This document shows, in pieces, positions 8,660-15,982 of a DNA stretch of 37,493 nt (the first letter of the stretch is position 1; the number at the start of each line of letters is the position of its first letter). The translations under genes and the position numbers were made by a program. A model generated the notes under the pieces. That model made no database searches and was not told where the DNA came from. It saw only the letters and a list, made by a program, of their open reading frames with translations. The DNA comes from Streptococcus azizii. Its GTDB lineage: Bacteria > Bacillota > Bacilli > Lactobacillales > Streptococcaceae. The DNA is taken from positions 1 through 37,493 of the forward strand of contig NZ_MSPR01000020.1 of NCBI RefSeq assembly GCF_001984715.1. Reading direction: 5' to 3'.

Positions 8660-9592
8660 TTTGGCTTGCCATAAGGGAAGAAGAGACAATTTCACCTACG
8701 ATGACCACAACCGCTTGACTCAGCTCGAGACCAAGAACGGTACCACCCGCTACACCTACGATAAGAACGGCAATCGGATTTCTCAAAGTAAGAACAATGA
8801 GAAGCTAGACTATATCTACGATACGGAGAATAGACTCCTTGCGGTCAAGGACAAAGCAGGCCTCTTGTTTGCGGCGCTGTATGACGGCGATGATAACCGC
8901 GTCTTTATACTCGTCAAAAATCAACCTCTGGCGTCGTTACCTCACCTTGCCGAACTTCAGTTCTACCTGCGGTTTCGTTGCCTAGTCAGAGGTTGATTTT
9001 TATAGAGTATCCCCGCTAGCCGTAAGGAAGGCCAGCACAGCTATCGACTCTTCAAGCGAGAAGAGAAGAAGAAATCACCGCATACCGCCCCAAATGGGGA
9101 GGCACATAGTCTCTTCTGGTATGGCTTTAGTCAAAACGTTCTTCAAGCACTCGCAACGCTACCGCAAACAGTCGGTACCATCTGGCATGAGATGTTTGAC
9201 GATGTCTCTACTGCCTACCACAAGAAGGTGGCAAAAGACCGAGCCAATGATGAGGGCTTGGTGGTCAACCCACCCGACCTAGGAAACCTCCCGGGTGAGG
9301 GAGAAGTGACCTATACCAGTGAGGTCAAAGAGGTTCTGATTCCTTATACCACACGAGAAGATAGCTTCCACTACTATGAAGAGCGCAACTATGTCAATGA
9401 CGTCAACCGCCAGCACACCGAGGTTCTCCAGACCTACGACCGGGAACTGAAAGCTCGTGAGACCTACACCTATGGACAGGGTAGAAGTTCCTACCACAAT
9501 CATGGGACAGGGGATACCTATCAGTACCTGACCAACCAAGCAGGGTCTGTGACAGGCTTGACCAAGGACGGACAAGTGCGAAAGGAGCGATA
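8660..9592 (+). pseudogene. Silent Rhs cassette C: broken YD/core fragment
   Basis: Homology to the main gene starts near its nt 3535 (FTYDDHNRL) and runs to the KDGQ motif before the Rhs core, ending at a TAG at 9590-9592. Two things break it. A 102-bp palindromic insertion sits after DGDDNRVF (8908-9009). At about 9577 the sequence jumps straight to the region coding for AKGAIAGVG in the main gene, so the entire Rhs core and Gln-rich linker are missing. The last open piece (9192-9592) is closely similar to the main gene (FDDVSTAYHKKVAKDRAND). No start signals were seen. It can serve only as homology for recombination. Confidence 0.8.
8908..9009. mobile_element. RUP-like palindromic miniature element inserted in cassette C
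   Basis: A 102-bp insertion relative to the main gene, with near-perfect inverted ends: TACTCGTCAAAAATCAACC at the left and the complement of TACTCTATAAAAATCAACC at the right. It is flanked by TA, consistent with a TA target duplication as made by IS630/Tc1-type transposases. It has no coding capacity, so it would have moved in trans. The middle shares words with the copy at 15825-15927. Confidence 0.75.
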
Positions 9593-9604
9593 GCTGGAGT
9601 AGGG

Positions 9605-10009
9605 ATGACCTTAACTCAGCCGAAACAAGCTGACAAGCCTTATGGACCAGAACCTGCGAGTGGACCGTTAGAACCCTTGAAGCCATACGGACCAGAACAA
9701 TATAGTGGCTCATTACAACCTTTATCAACACTTGATAAATTACCACCAAGCCAAATAGCTAATATGTCGCTGGAAAATATAGAAGCTGCACGCCCAGTTG
9801 GTTGGACGATTGATAAGAATAACGGTTTTGTCCATATTAAAGATGAAAATGGGACTTTTAGAATAAAACTAGATCCTCCAGATTGGCGGACAGATTATCC
9901 CCATATGCATATTTATGATGAAAATGAAAATTTATTAGATATTAATGGAAATATTGTTAATAGGCGTTCACCAGAAGGTCATATTCCTTGGAATAATGGA
10001 GGAAACTAG
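9605..10009 (+). CDS. Cassette C toxin tip (DPPD/HMH type)
   Basis: 134 residues starting at an ATG preceded by GGAG with 5-nt spacing. This start signal lies within sequence normally internal to the Rhs frame, so the fragment could be translated alone. Residues 1-30 repeat the Pro-rich linker of the main protein (KPYGPEPASGPLEPL); this stretch belongs to a 120-bp perfect identity with the main gene. The tip proper (residues ~55-134) contains LDPPDW, PHMHIYD and a final GHIPWNNGG. Several His and Asp residues give it the look of a small nuclease. It resembles the polymorphic toxin type 24 family, but this is from memory and not certain. It lacks any Rhs core, so it could only be delivered after recombining onto the main gene. 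Confidence 0.65.
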   Translation: MTLTQPKQADKPYGPEPASGPLEPLKPYGPEQYSGSLQPLSTLDKLPPSQIANMSLENIEAARPVGWTIDKNNGFVHIKDENGTFRIKLDPPDWRTDYPHMHIYDENENLLDINGNIVNRRSPEGHIPWNNGGN

Positions 10010-10010
10010 T

Positions 10011-10448
10011 ATGGAAATACAATCAAAGATAGAAGCGATAAACAACACTGATTATTGGGATGCACAAATTTTAGATATTAGAGCCAATTATTTAGGAGAT
10101 GAGATTACTGTTTACATTGAATGTTTTGATTTGGAAGAGCGAGAAATTTATTGCTGGGAATTAAAATATTTAAGATGTGCAAAAGTTAGTTATGAAACAG
10201 ATGCTGGGCATCTTGTATATAAAGGAGATCAGAAGGTTTTATGGAGACATGAAGATGTAAAAAATTTACGAGATGGGCAACTTTATGGTTATGCAGGACA
10301 TACTATCACACTTACTAAGTACGATGAATTTCTCATTAGATGTAAATTGGTACTATCTCTTATTAGTATGGATATTATTTGTCAAGATATTGAAGTGTCC
10401 AAGGTTTTAATTGCAGATCAGCATTTTTTCTGGGATGAAGATAGATAA
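10011..10448 (+). CDS. Putative immunity protein of cassette C
   Basis: 145 residues. I place the start at 10011, where GGAGG stands 8 nt upstream and the toxin stop codon is one base away, rather than at an upstream start that would overlap the toxin. Family not recognised. It is acidic, with several Trp and Cys residues (YWDAQILDIRANY, EREIYCWELKY), no signal peptide and no clear membrane helix, so it is predicted to be cytosolic. Immunity function is inferred from its position behind the tip. Confidence 0.7.
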   Translation: MEIQSKIEAINNTDYWDAQILDIRANYLGDEITVYIECFDLEEREIYCWELKYLRCAKVSYETDAGHLVYKGDQKVLWRHEDVKNLRDGQLYGYAGHTITLTKYDEFLIRCKLVLSLISMDIICQDIEVSKVLIADQHFFWDEDR

Positions 10449-10472
10449 TCTTGAGCTTTGAGCTAATATTCC

Positions 10473-10610
10473 GTGGTGCTGTAAGCGATTGAGCTAGTCG
10501 TCGAGGACGTTGAAAACGCTGGAGACTCTTCTAGCGCTTTCCGTCCTCTCTTTCCTAGCTCCCCGCCCACCTATGGAGCTACTCTCCATAGGTGCTTTTC
10601 ACATCACCAC
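10473..10610. repeat. Rhs cassette boundary element, copy 3 (138 bp)
   Basis: Same paired ends and arms; the inner arm has the AAAACGCT/AGCGCTTT version (7 of 8 pairs). The left flank ATATTCC and the right flank GAGAATTATTTAGCGGG are shared with copy 4, so the repeated unit extends slightly beyond the structured core there. Confidence 0.85.
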
Positions 10611-10731
10611 GAGAATTATTTAGCGGGTCGAGTTATCAGAATGATGGTAACAGTAAGGACAGAGTGGAGATTCCTATAACAACCATGGGACAGGGGATAC
10701 GTATCAGTACCTGACCAACCAAGCAGAGTCT

Positions 10732-12087
10732 GTGACAGGCTTGACCAAGGACGGACAAGCCGTTGCGTCCAGCAAGTACCAACTCTACGGTTCCACTAAG
10801 GATAGTACAGACGAGACAGGCAACCCGTATGCCTACAATGGGGAGGCTAGGGATAGTACAGGGCTGGATTACCTCAGAGCAAGATACTATGATAGCCAGG
10901 CAGGAACGTTCTTGACCGAGGATTCCTACTCTGGTAGCCGAAGCAATCCGCTTAGTCAGAACCGCTATGCCTATGTGCAGAACAATCCAGTCAACTACAC
11001 CGACCCGAGCGGGCATTTTAGAAAGATGTTGCCGGATGGTAAGGGTCCTCGCTATACGCAGCCCAAACCGTTAATTAACCCCAAGGACGGAACCCTCTAT
11101 GCGCCGACGACCCCTGAACATGAGGCGCATCAGATTCGCCAACAACAGACCGGGGTCTATAGCTACACCTATGTCCCAAGCTATGTGCCGACTTCTTCTG
11201 CCTATGAGTATATTCAGCAACAAGAATCTCAACTGAGGGCCCAAGCGCATGCCCAGGCGGTTCAGTACCGCCAGCAGCAAATCCGACAGGAGTATGCGCA
11301 ATCAATCGGTCAATATGGCAGACCTAGAGCTCGAGAAGCCAACAATTTATTGCTTAACTGGAGCAAGGCTCTGAAAGATATGTTTACGCATGTGTGTACA
11401 ACAGCGGACTATGCTAATACTAAATCAAAAGATACTAAAATTAATAAAAAAGCTCTGACTACTTTGGCTTTGCTCGAAAATAGTAATTATCTTGCATTGG
11501 GAATATATGATTGGCTTAGGAGAAATCCAATCGGGGTCTCTAATACTCAAACAATATCAAAAATGGATACAAAGTCTGGATTATTATTTTCTAGCTTTGC
11601 AGACTATTCATCCGAAGTCACTGCTAGTAGCAATTCGTGGCTTGATATCAATATTACCAATAATAGTTTATCTGGCATAACGTTTAATTCAAAATCTACC
11701 TCGTTCTCTCTTGGATATAGTGAGGGAAACCTTACAATTTCTAGTTCAGAGAATTATACAAAACATAATTCTATATCAGGCTCCGTATCAATAGGAAAAG
11801 ATGGAGTAGATGTTAATTATGTAAATAGTTTCTCTAATGGAGATGCTACAATTGGTAGCGGAGCAGGTGTATCTTTGAAGCCCGATTTAGTAAATGGTAT
11901 TTTAGGGATGTATCATACTGTTGAGAGTAGTCAACATTCAAGAGAGATAACAACGACCAATAAAATGAATGTTGGTTTTAAAATGCTAAATGGACCTCAG
12001 GCAATGGGAATACTTTCGCTAGTTGCTTTACTATTTGGCAACCCTCAACCATTGCAACAAATACAACAATATCCACTAGCACCATAA
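10732..12087 (+). CDS. Silent Rhs cassette D: core fragment with unrecognised beta-rich tip
   Basis: The open frame begins near 10669, after a run of stop codons, with no ATG or ribosome binding site; the GTG at 10732 is only a nominal start. Order: Rhs core (ARYYDSQAGTFLTED, NNPVNYTDPSGHF), the RKMLPDGKGPRY version of the linker start, the Gln-rich linker to KDMFTHVC, then a tip of ~225 residues not seen in the other cassettes. The tip is Ser/Thr/Asn-rich with alternating polar and hydrophobic residues (SLGYSEGNLTISSSENY; SVSIGKDGVDVNYVNSF), suggesting beta structure. It ends in a short hydrophobic stretch (MGILSLVALLFG). The neighbour is a membrane protein, so an envelope-acting or pore-forming toxin is a reasonable guess. 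I do not recognise the family. Confidence 0.6.
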   Translation: MTGLTKDGQAVASSKYQLYGSTKDSTDETGNPYAYNGEARDSTGLDYLRARYYDSQAGTFLTEDSYSGSRSNPLSQNRYAYVQNNPVNYTDPSGHFRKMLPDGKGPRYTQPKPLINPKDGTLYAPTTPEHEAHQIRQQQTGVYSYTYVPSYVPTSSAYEYIQQQESQLRAQAHAQAVQYRQQQIRQEYAQSIGQYGRPRAREANNLLLNWSKALKDMFTHVCTTADYANTKSKDTKINKKALTTLALLENSNYLALGIYDWLRRNPIGVSNTQTISKMDTKSGLLFSSFADYSSEVTASSNSWLDINITNNSLSGITFNSKSTSFSLGYSEGNLTISSSENYTKHNSISGSVSIGKDGVDVNYVNSFSNGDATIGSGAGVSLKPDLVNGILGMYHTVESSQHSREITTTNKMNVGFKMLNGPQAMGILSLVALLFGNPQPLQQIQQYPLAP

Positions 12088-12100
12088 AAAGGAAAAATAA

Positions 12101-12881
12101 ATGAAACATTTAAAAATAAATGCTTTACTTAATAGATGGAAGACTGAAAAAATTTTAAAATCTATACTATTTGTTCAAATACTAATAAATATGGGAAGTC
12201 CCTATTATCCTAAATGGGTGACAATTATATTACCTGTTCTAACAGTTTTAGAGATATGTTTATTGCTACTGTTTTATTTAATAATACCCAAAATAGAGAA
12301 AGATATCTTGGACAATATAGAACTTGAAGTACTTGAGCGATATATAGCTAGAATTGAATCACATCATTTTAGAGGAAAAAAAAAAGAATTATTACTTAAT
12401 AAAGTTATCCAGTTACTACTACATTTTTGGAAAATTTGATTATTCAATTATTTTGCTAAAGGAAGTTGATTTTTCAAAATTACCAAGTGGATCCTATAGC
12501 GTTTTAGATTATTATTTTCAGGCCTATATTAGTCGCTTAAAAATGAAAAACTGGGATAAACTGGAGAATATTAAACAATCTTTTCTAGCTTATAAAAGTA
12601 ATAAACTTTCAGAATATAAGAAAAAGCAATACTATATGAATTATATGGAAATTTTTGAAAAATTATTTATCAAGAAGTCAGAAGTTTCTAATCTTTTGTT
12701 AGCGGAAGATACAGCCTATGATTATATTCGGAAACATTATTTTCTAGCAATAAATGCTTTGAATAAACAAGATAGCAATATGGCAAGAAAGGAATTTCAA
12801 AAATTATCAAGATATTCAGAGAAATTATTTATGGTTAAAGAAGCCAAAGAATGGTTGGAAACCAATAAAATAAATGATTAA
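12101..12881 (+). pseudogene. Membrane immunity protein of cassette D, frameshifted in an A10 tract
   Basis: Two overlapping frames (12101-12439 and 12354-12881) together read as one ~259-residue protein. The first gives an N-terminus with two hydrophobic segments (KSILFVQILINMG and WVTIILPVLTVLEICLLLL, roughly residues 20-68). The second gives a helical cytosolic part (YYYIFGKFDYSIILLKEVDF onward, rich in Tyr, Lys and Leu). The break is a run of ten A at 12376-12385; nine would restore one frame across RGKK(K)NYYLIK. The start at 12101 follows AAAAGGAAAAATAA. A membrane-bound immunity protein suggests a toxin acting at the membrane. The frameshift could be a real mutation, a slippage switch or a sequencing error. 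Confidence 0.65.
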
Positions 12882-12919
12882 TTGGTTAAATTATGTATCC
12901 TAATAATTACAGAATAGTC

Positions 12920-12998
12920 AAAATTCATAGTAGTATCTTTAAAATAGACATTTTATATATTCTTAAAGATACTATCGAGTAGTGGGATTATGATATTC
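12920..12998 (+). pseudogene. Scar of a barstar gene
   Basis: The sequence around 12950-12990 (ATTCTTAAAGATACTATCGA and what follows) closely matches nt 8406-8445 of the barstar gene, which encode ILKDTVEWWDGDV. The scar reads ILKDTIE-stop-WDYD, contains an in-frame TAG and stops right at boundary element 4. It lies behind an unrelated membrane immunity gene, so it looks like the tail of a previous occupant of this cassette. Confidence 0.7.
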
Positions 12999-12999
12999 C

Positions 13000-13137
13000 A
13001 TGGTGATGTAGGCGATTGAGCTAGTCGTCGAGGACGTTGAAAACGCTGGAGACTCTTCTAGCGCTTTCCGTCCTCTCTTGCCTAGCTCCCCGCCCACCTA
13101 TGGAGCTACTCTCCATAGGTGCTTTTCACATCACCAC
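13000..13137. repeat. Rhs cassette boundary element, copy 4 (138 bp)
   Basis: The left end is ATGGTGATG instead of GTGGTGCTG. The first pair is lost, but the C-to-A change repairs the internal mismatch with CATCACCAC. The rest is as in copy 3. Confidence 0.83.
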
Positions 13138-13226
13138 GAGAATTATTTAGCGGGTCGAGTTTATCAGAATGATGGTAACAGTAAGGACAGAGTGGAGATT
13201 CCTATAACAGCCATGAGACAGGGGAT

Positions 13227-14720
13227 ATGTATCAGTGCCTAGCGATACAAAGTGGTAGCGTTACTGGCTTGACTAAGGACGGGCAAGTGGTAGCGTCCAG
13301 CAAATACCAACTCTATGGAGCTACCCAGTCTAGCACAGGCGAGACAAGCAACCCGTATGCCTACAATGGGGAGCCTAGAGATAGTACAGGACTGGATTAT
13401 CTTAGAGCAAGATACTATGATAGCCAGGCAGGAACGTTCTTGACTGAGGATAGTTACCAAGGTGAACTAGATGACCCGCTCAGTCAGAACCGCTATGCCT
13501 ATGGTCACAACAACCCAGTCAACTACACAGACCCGAGTGGGCATTTTAGAAAGATGTTGCCGGATGGTAAGGGTCCTCGCTATACGCAGCCCAAACCGTT
13601 AATTAACCCCAAGGATGGAACCCTCTATGCGCCGACGACCCCTGAACATGAGGCGCATCAGATTCGCCAACAACAGACCGGGGTCTATAGCTACACCTAT
13701 GTCCCAAGCTATGTGCCGACTTCTTCTGCCTATGAGTATATTCAGCAACAAGAATCTCAACTGAGGGCCCAAGCGTATGCCCAGGCGGTTCAGTACCGCC
13801 AGCAGCAAATCCGACAGGAGTATGCGCAATCAATCGGTCAATACGGTAGACCCAAGGCTCGAGAAGCCAACAATTTATTGCTTAATTGGAGCAAGGCTCT
13901 GAATGATATGTTTACGCATGTCTGCGACCCGAAAACGACCAAGGCGAAGGATAAGGGTAGGTCTCCTAAACCTATCAGCTTTGGAGGTGGCGGAGTTGCC
14001 AGCTGGGAAGGCACAGCCGGTCCAAGTTCTCGCTATCAGCCGAATGCTAGTGATGGAACTAGGAGAGATAGCCGAACAAATGAACAGATACTAGCAGATC
14101 ATCAATGGAAGTGGAATGCGACAGTTAATGCCCTTAAGATACTTGGTGGGGAACTATCAGGCTTATATAATGCCAAGCGTCTTTGGACAGGGAAAGACCC
14201 TGTCACAGGCGAAAAAGCTAACCGCTGGTGGGCAGGCTTAGGTCTAACTCTTGATGTGGCGACTTACGTGATTCCGATTGCCAAATTAGGGAAGTTAGGA
14301 AAGGCAGGACTCAAAGCTGGAAAAGTTATTGATACAGTTGATGATGTCAGTGATGCCTCTAAAGCCCTAAAAGCTGTGGATGCGGTGGATGACACCAAAG
14401 ATTCTCTGAAAGTTGCAGAGGCAGTGGATGATGTAGGAGATGCGGTAAAAGGTATTCCAAAAGAAGTGGATGATGTTGTGGACTATGCTCGTACTCACAA
14501 TGGAGCTGCGCAAGATGGGTACAAAGGAAATAGAGTATACAATAATATGCCGAGAAATTCAGGAAATCAAAAACTACCAGATGGTCCTGTCTATAGAGAA
14601 TATGATATTTATCCTAATGTTAAAGGGAAAACTCGCGGAACAGAAAGGGTTATTATTGGAGATAATGGTTCAGTTTGGTATACGGATAATCATTATAAAT
14701 CATTTACTAGAGTTAGATAA
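13227..14720 (+). CDS. Silent Rhs cassette E: core fragment with second barnase-like RNase tip
   Basis: A 497-residue frame starting at an ATG (ACG in the sister copies) with only a poor AGGGG 2 nt upstream, so it is probably not expressed on its own. Order: Rhs core, RKMLPDGKGPRY linker, Gln-rich linker, a short GGGGVASWEGTAG segment, the PT-TG-like pretoxin part nearly identical to cassette B (LWTGKDPVTGEKANRWW), repeated VDDV units, then the tip. The tip again shows barnase landmarks: Glu in YREYDIY, Arg in GTERVIIGDNG and His in YTDNHYKSFTRVR. It differs from the cassette B tip (for example NRVYNNMPRNSG against RFYNDRDYLPNF), so the two are diverged relatives rather than copies. Confidence 0.78.
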   Translation: MYQCLAIQSGSVTGLTKDGQVVASSKYQLYGATQSSTGETSNPYAYNGEPRDSTGLDYLRARYYDSQAGTFLTEDSYQGELDDPLSQNRYAYGHNNPVNYTDPSGHFRKMLPDGKGPRYTQPKPLINPKDGTLYAPTTPEHEAHQIRQQQTGVYSYTYVPSYVPTSSAYEYIQQQESQLRAQAYAQAVQYRQQQIRQEYAQSIGQYGRPKAREANNLLLNWSKALNDMFTHVCDPKTTKAKDKGRSPKPISFGGGGVASWEGTAGPSSRYQPNASDGTRRDSRTNEQILADHQWKWNATVNALKILGGELSGLYNAKRLWTGKDPVTGEKANRWWAGLGLTLDVATYVIPIAKLGKLGKAGLKAGKVIDTVDDVSDASKALKAVDAVDDTKDSLKVAEAVDDVGDAVKGIPKEVDDVVDYARTHNGAAQDGYKGNRVYNNMPRNSGNQKLPDGPVYREYDIYPNVKGKTRGTERVIIGDNGSVWYTDNHYKSFTRVR

Positions 14721-14731
14721 GAAGGAGTGTT

Positions 14732-15283
14732 ATGAGTGAGTTACAAGACCTAATGTCTATTTTTCAAAGGCAGAATATCTGCATAGAAGATGGACTAACA
14801 CGAAATGAAATTAAGGAGCTGGAAGAGCTATATCAGGTGAAGTTTTCAAAAGATTGGATAGATTTATATAGTCAAATGCTTCCTATAGGAGAAGGTTTTT
14901 ATAACTGGCGAGATAAAAGTATTGAAAATATTCAATTTATAAAAGAAATTTTTTTAAAACCCTATGAGGATATACTGGCTTGTTATGAGGAGATTAAATG
15001 GAATGATATTTGGGGTGTAGAGCCACGAAGCCTGCAAAATAAGTGGATGAGAATCAAATCTCTTTTAGAAGAAGCACCTCGTTTAATACCTATTTATGGA
15101 CATCGATATTTACCGATTATGGAAACTACTGCACCTATATTATCAATACACGATATCGATATCATTTGCTATGGTGAAAATCTATTTGATTACTTTTTCA
15201 TAGAATTTGGTTTTAAAGAACATAAAGCGATATGCTTTGAACGAGTAACATATGTTCCGTTTTGGATGGATGAATTGTATTAA
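14732..15283 (+). CDS. SUKH (SMI1/KNR4)-like immunity protein
   Basis: 183 residues, start 8 nt after GAAGGAG and 11 nt after the toxin stop codon. The opening LTRNEIKELEELYQVKFSKDW and the later LIPIYGHRYLPI and LSIHDIDI are typical of the SUKH superfamily, which inhibits many nuclease toxins in the cytosol. Here it follows a barnase-like tip, whereas cassette B uses barstar, so similar RNases may be countered by unrelated inhibitors. The frame continues after the TAA as NESLTEYIKPLIEG, similar to the scar at 6225, so the present stop may be a recent truncation of about 15 residues. Confidence 0.72.
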   Translation: MSELQDLMSIFQRQNICIEDGLTRNEIKELEELYQVKFSKDWIDLYSQMLPIGEGFYNWRDKSIENIQFIKEIFLKPYEDILACYEEIKWNDIWGVEPRSLQNKWMRIKSLLEEAPRLIPIYGHRYLPIMETTAPILSIHDIDIICYGENLFDYFFIEFGFKEHKAICFERVTYVPFWMDELY

Positions 15284-15331
15284 AATGAATCTTTAACTGA
15301 GTATATAAAACCGTTGATTGAAGGGACTTTC

Positions 15332-15469
15332 GTGGTGCTGTAGGCGATTGAGCTAGTTAGCGAGGACGTTGAAAACGCTGGAGACTCTTCTAGCGCTTTC
15401 CGTCCTCTCTTGCTTAGCTCCCCGCCCACCTATGGAGCTACTCTCCATAGGTGCTTTTCACATCACCAC
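15332..15469. repeat. Rhs cassette boundary element, copy 5 (138 bp)
   Basis: Ends GTGGTGCTG/CATCACCAC with all internal arms preserved. Its right flank (AGAATTGTTTGG, then GAAGAAGAGACAATTTCACC) matches that of copy 2, so cassettes C and F began from the same kind of junction. Confidence 0.85.
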
Positions 15470-15960
15470 AAGAATTGTTTGGTTTGCCATAAGGGAAGAA
15501 GAGACAATTTCACCTACGATGACCACAACCGCTTGACTCAGCTCGCGACTAAGGATGGATAAGCTGTTGCGTCCAGCAAGTACCAACTATACGGTTCTAC
15601 TAAGGACAGTACAGACGAAACAGGCAACCCGTATGCCTACAATGGGGAAGCCAGAGATAGTACAGGGTTAGATTACCTGCGGGCAAGGTACTATGATAGC
15701 GGGGCGGGTACCTTCTTGGCAGAAGACAGTTACCAAGGTGAACTAGATGCCCCACTCAGTCAGAACCGTTATGCCTATGTTCACAACAATCCAGTCAACT
15801 ATACCGATCCAAGCGGGCATTTTATACTCAATAAAAAATCAAAAGGATACGTTGTCAACTTGTCTCGGTGAACGCCAGTTCTACCTTCGTCTTCGTTTCC
15901 TAGCCTACTTTTGATTTTTATTGAGTATTAGAAAGATATTGCTGGATAGGGAGGGAGTCC
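15470..15960 (+). pseudogene. Silent Rhs cassette F: gutted core fragment
   Basis: It begins with the YD fragment FTYDDHNRLTQL, jumps to a region matching KDGQAVASSKYQLYG (with a TAA in place of the Gln codon), runs through the Rhs core (YLRARYYDSGAGTFLAED, NNPVNYTDPSGHF) and is interrupted by a palindromic insertion at 15825. After it only RKILLD remains. There is no linker, tip or immunity gene. The array ends here, just before the LysR gene. Confidence 0.8.
15825..15927. mobile_element. RUP-like palindromic miniature element inserted in cassette F
   Basis: A 103-bp insertion splitting GHF from RKxL. The left end TACTCAATAAAAAATCAAAA and right end TTTTGATTTTTATTGAGTA are complementary apart from one extra A. 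A TA flanks each side (TTTA before, TTAG after), matching a TA duplication. Internal words such as CAGTTCTACCT and TTCGTTTCCTAG are shared with the copy at 8908-9009, so the two are one family, inserted independently. Confidence 0.78.
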
Positions 15961-15982
15961 AATCTAGGTAGCCAAAACCTAT

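Noticed and set aside
6297..15469. Integron-type system with attC sites
   Set aside because: The folded site and cassette layout are reminiscent, but no integron integrase is in the window and the cassettes share long homologous core segments, which homologous recombination can use. Kept only as an analogy.
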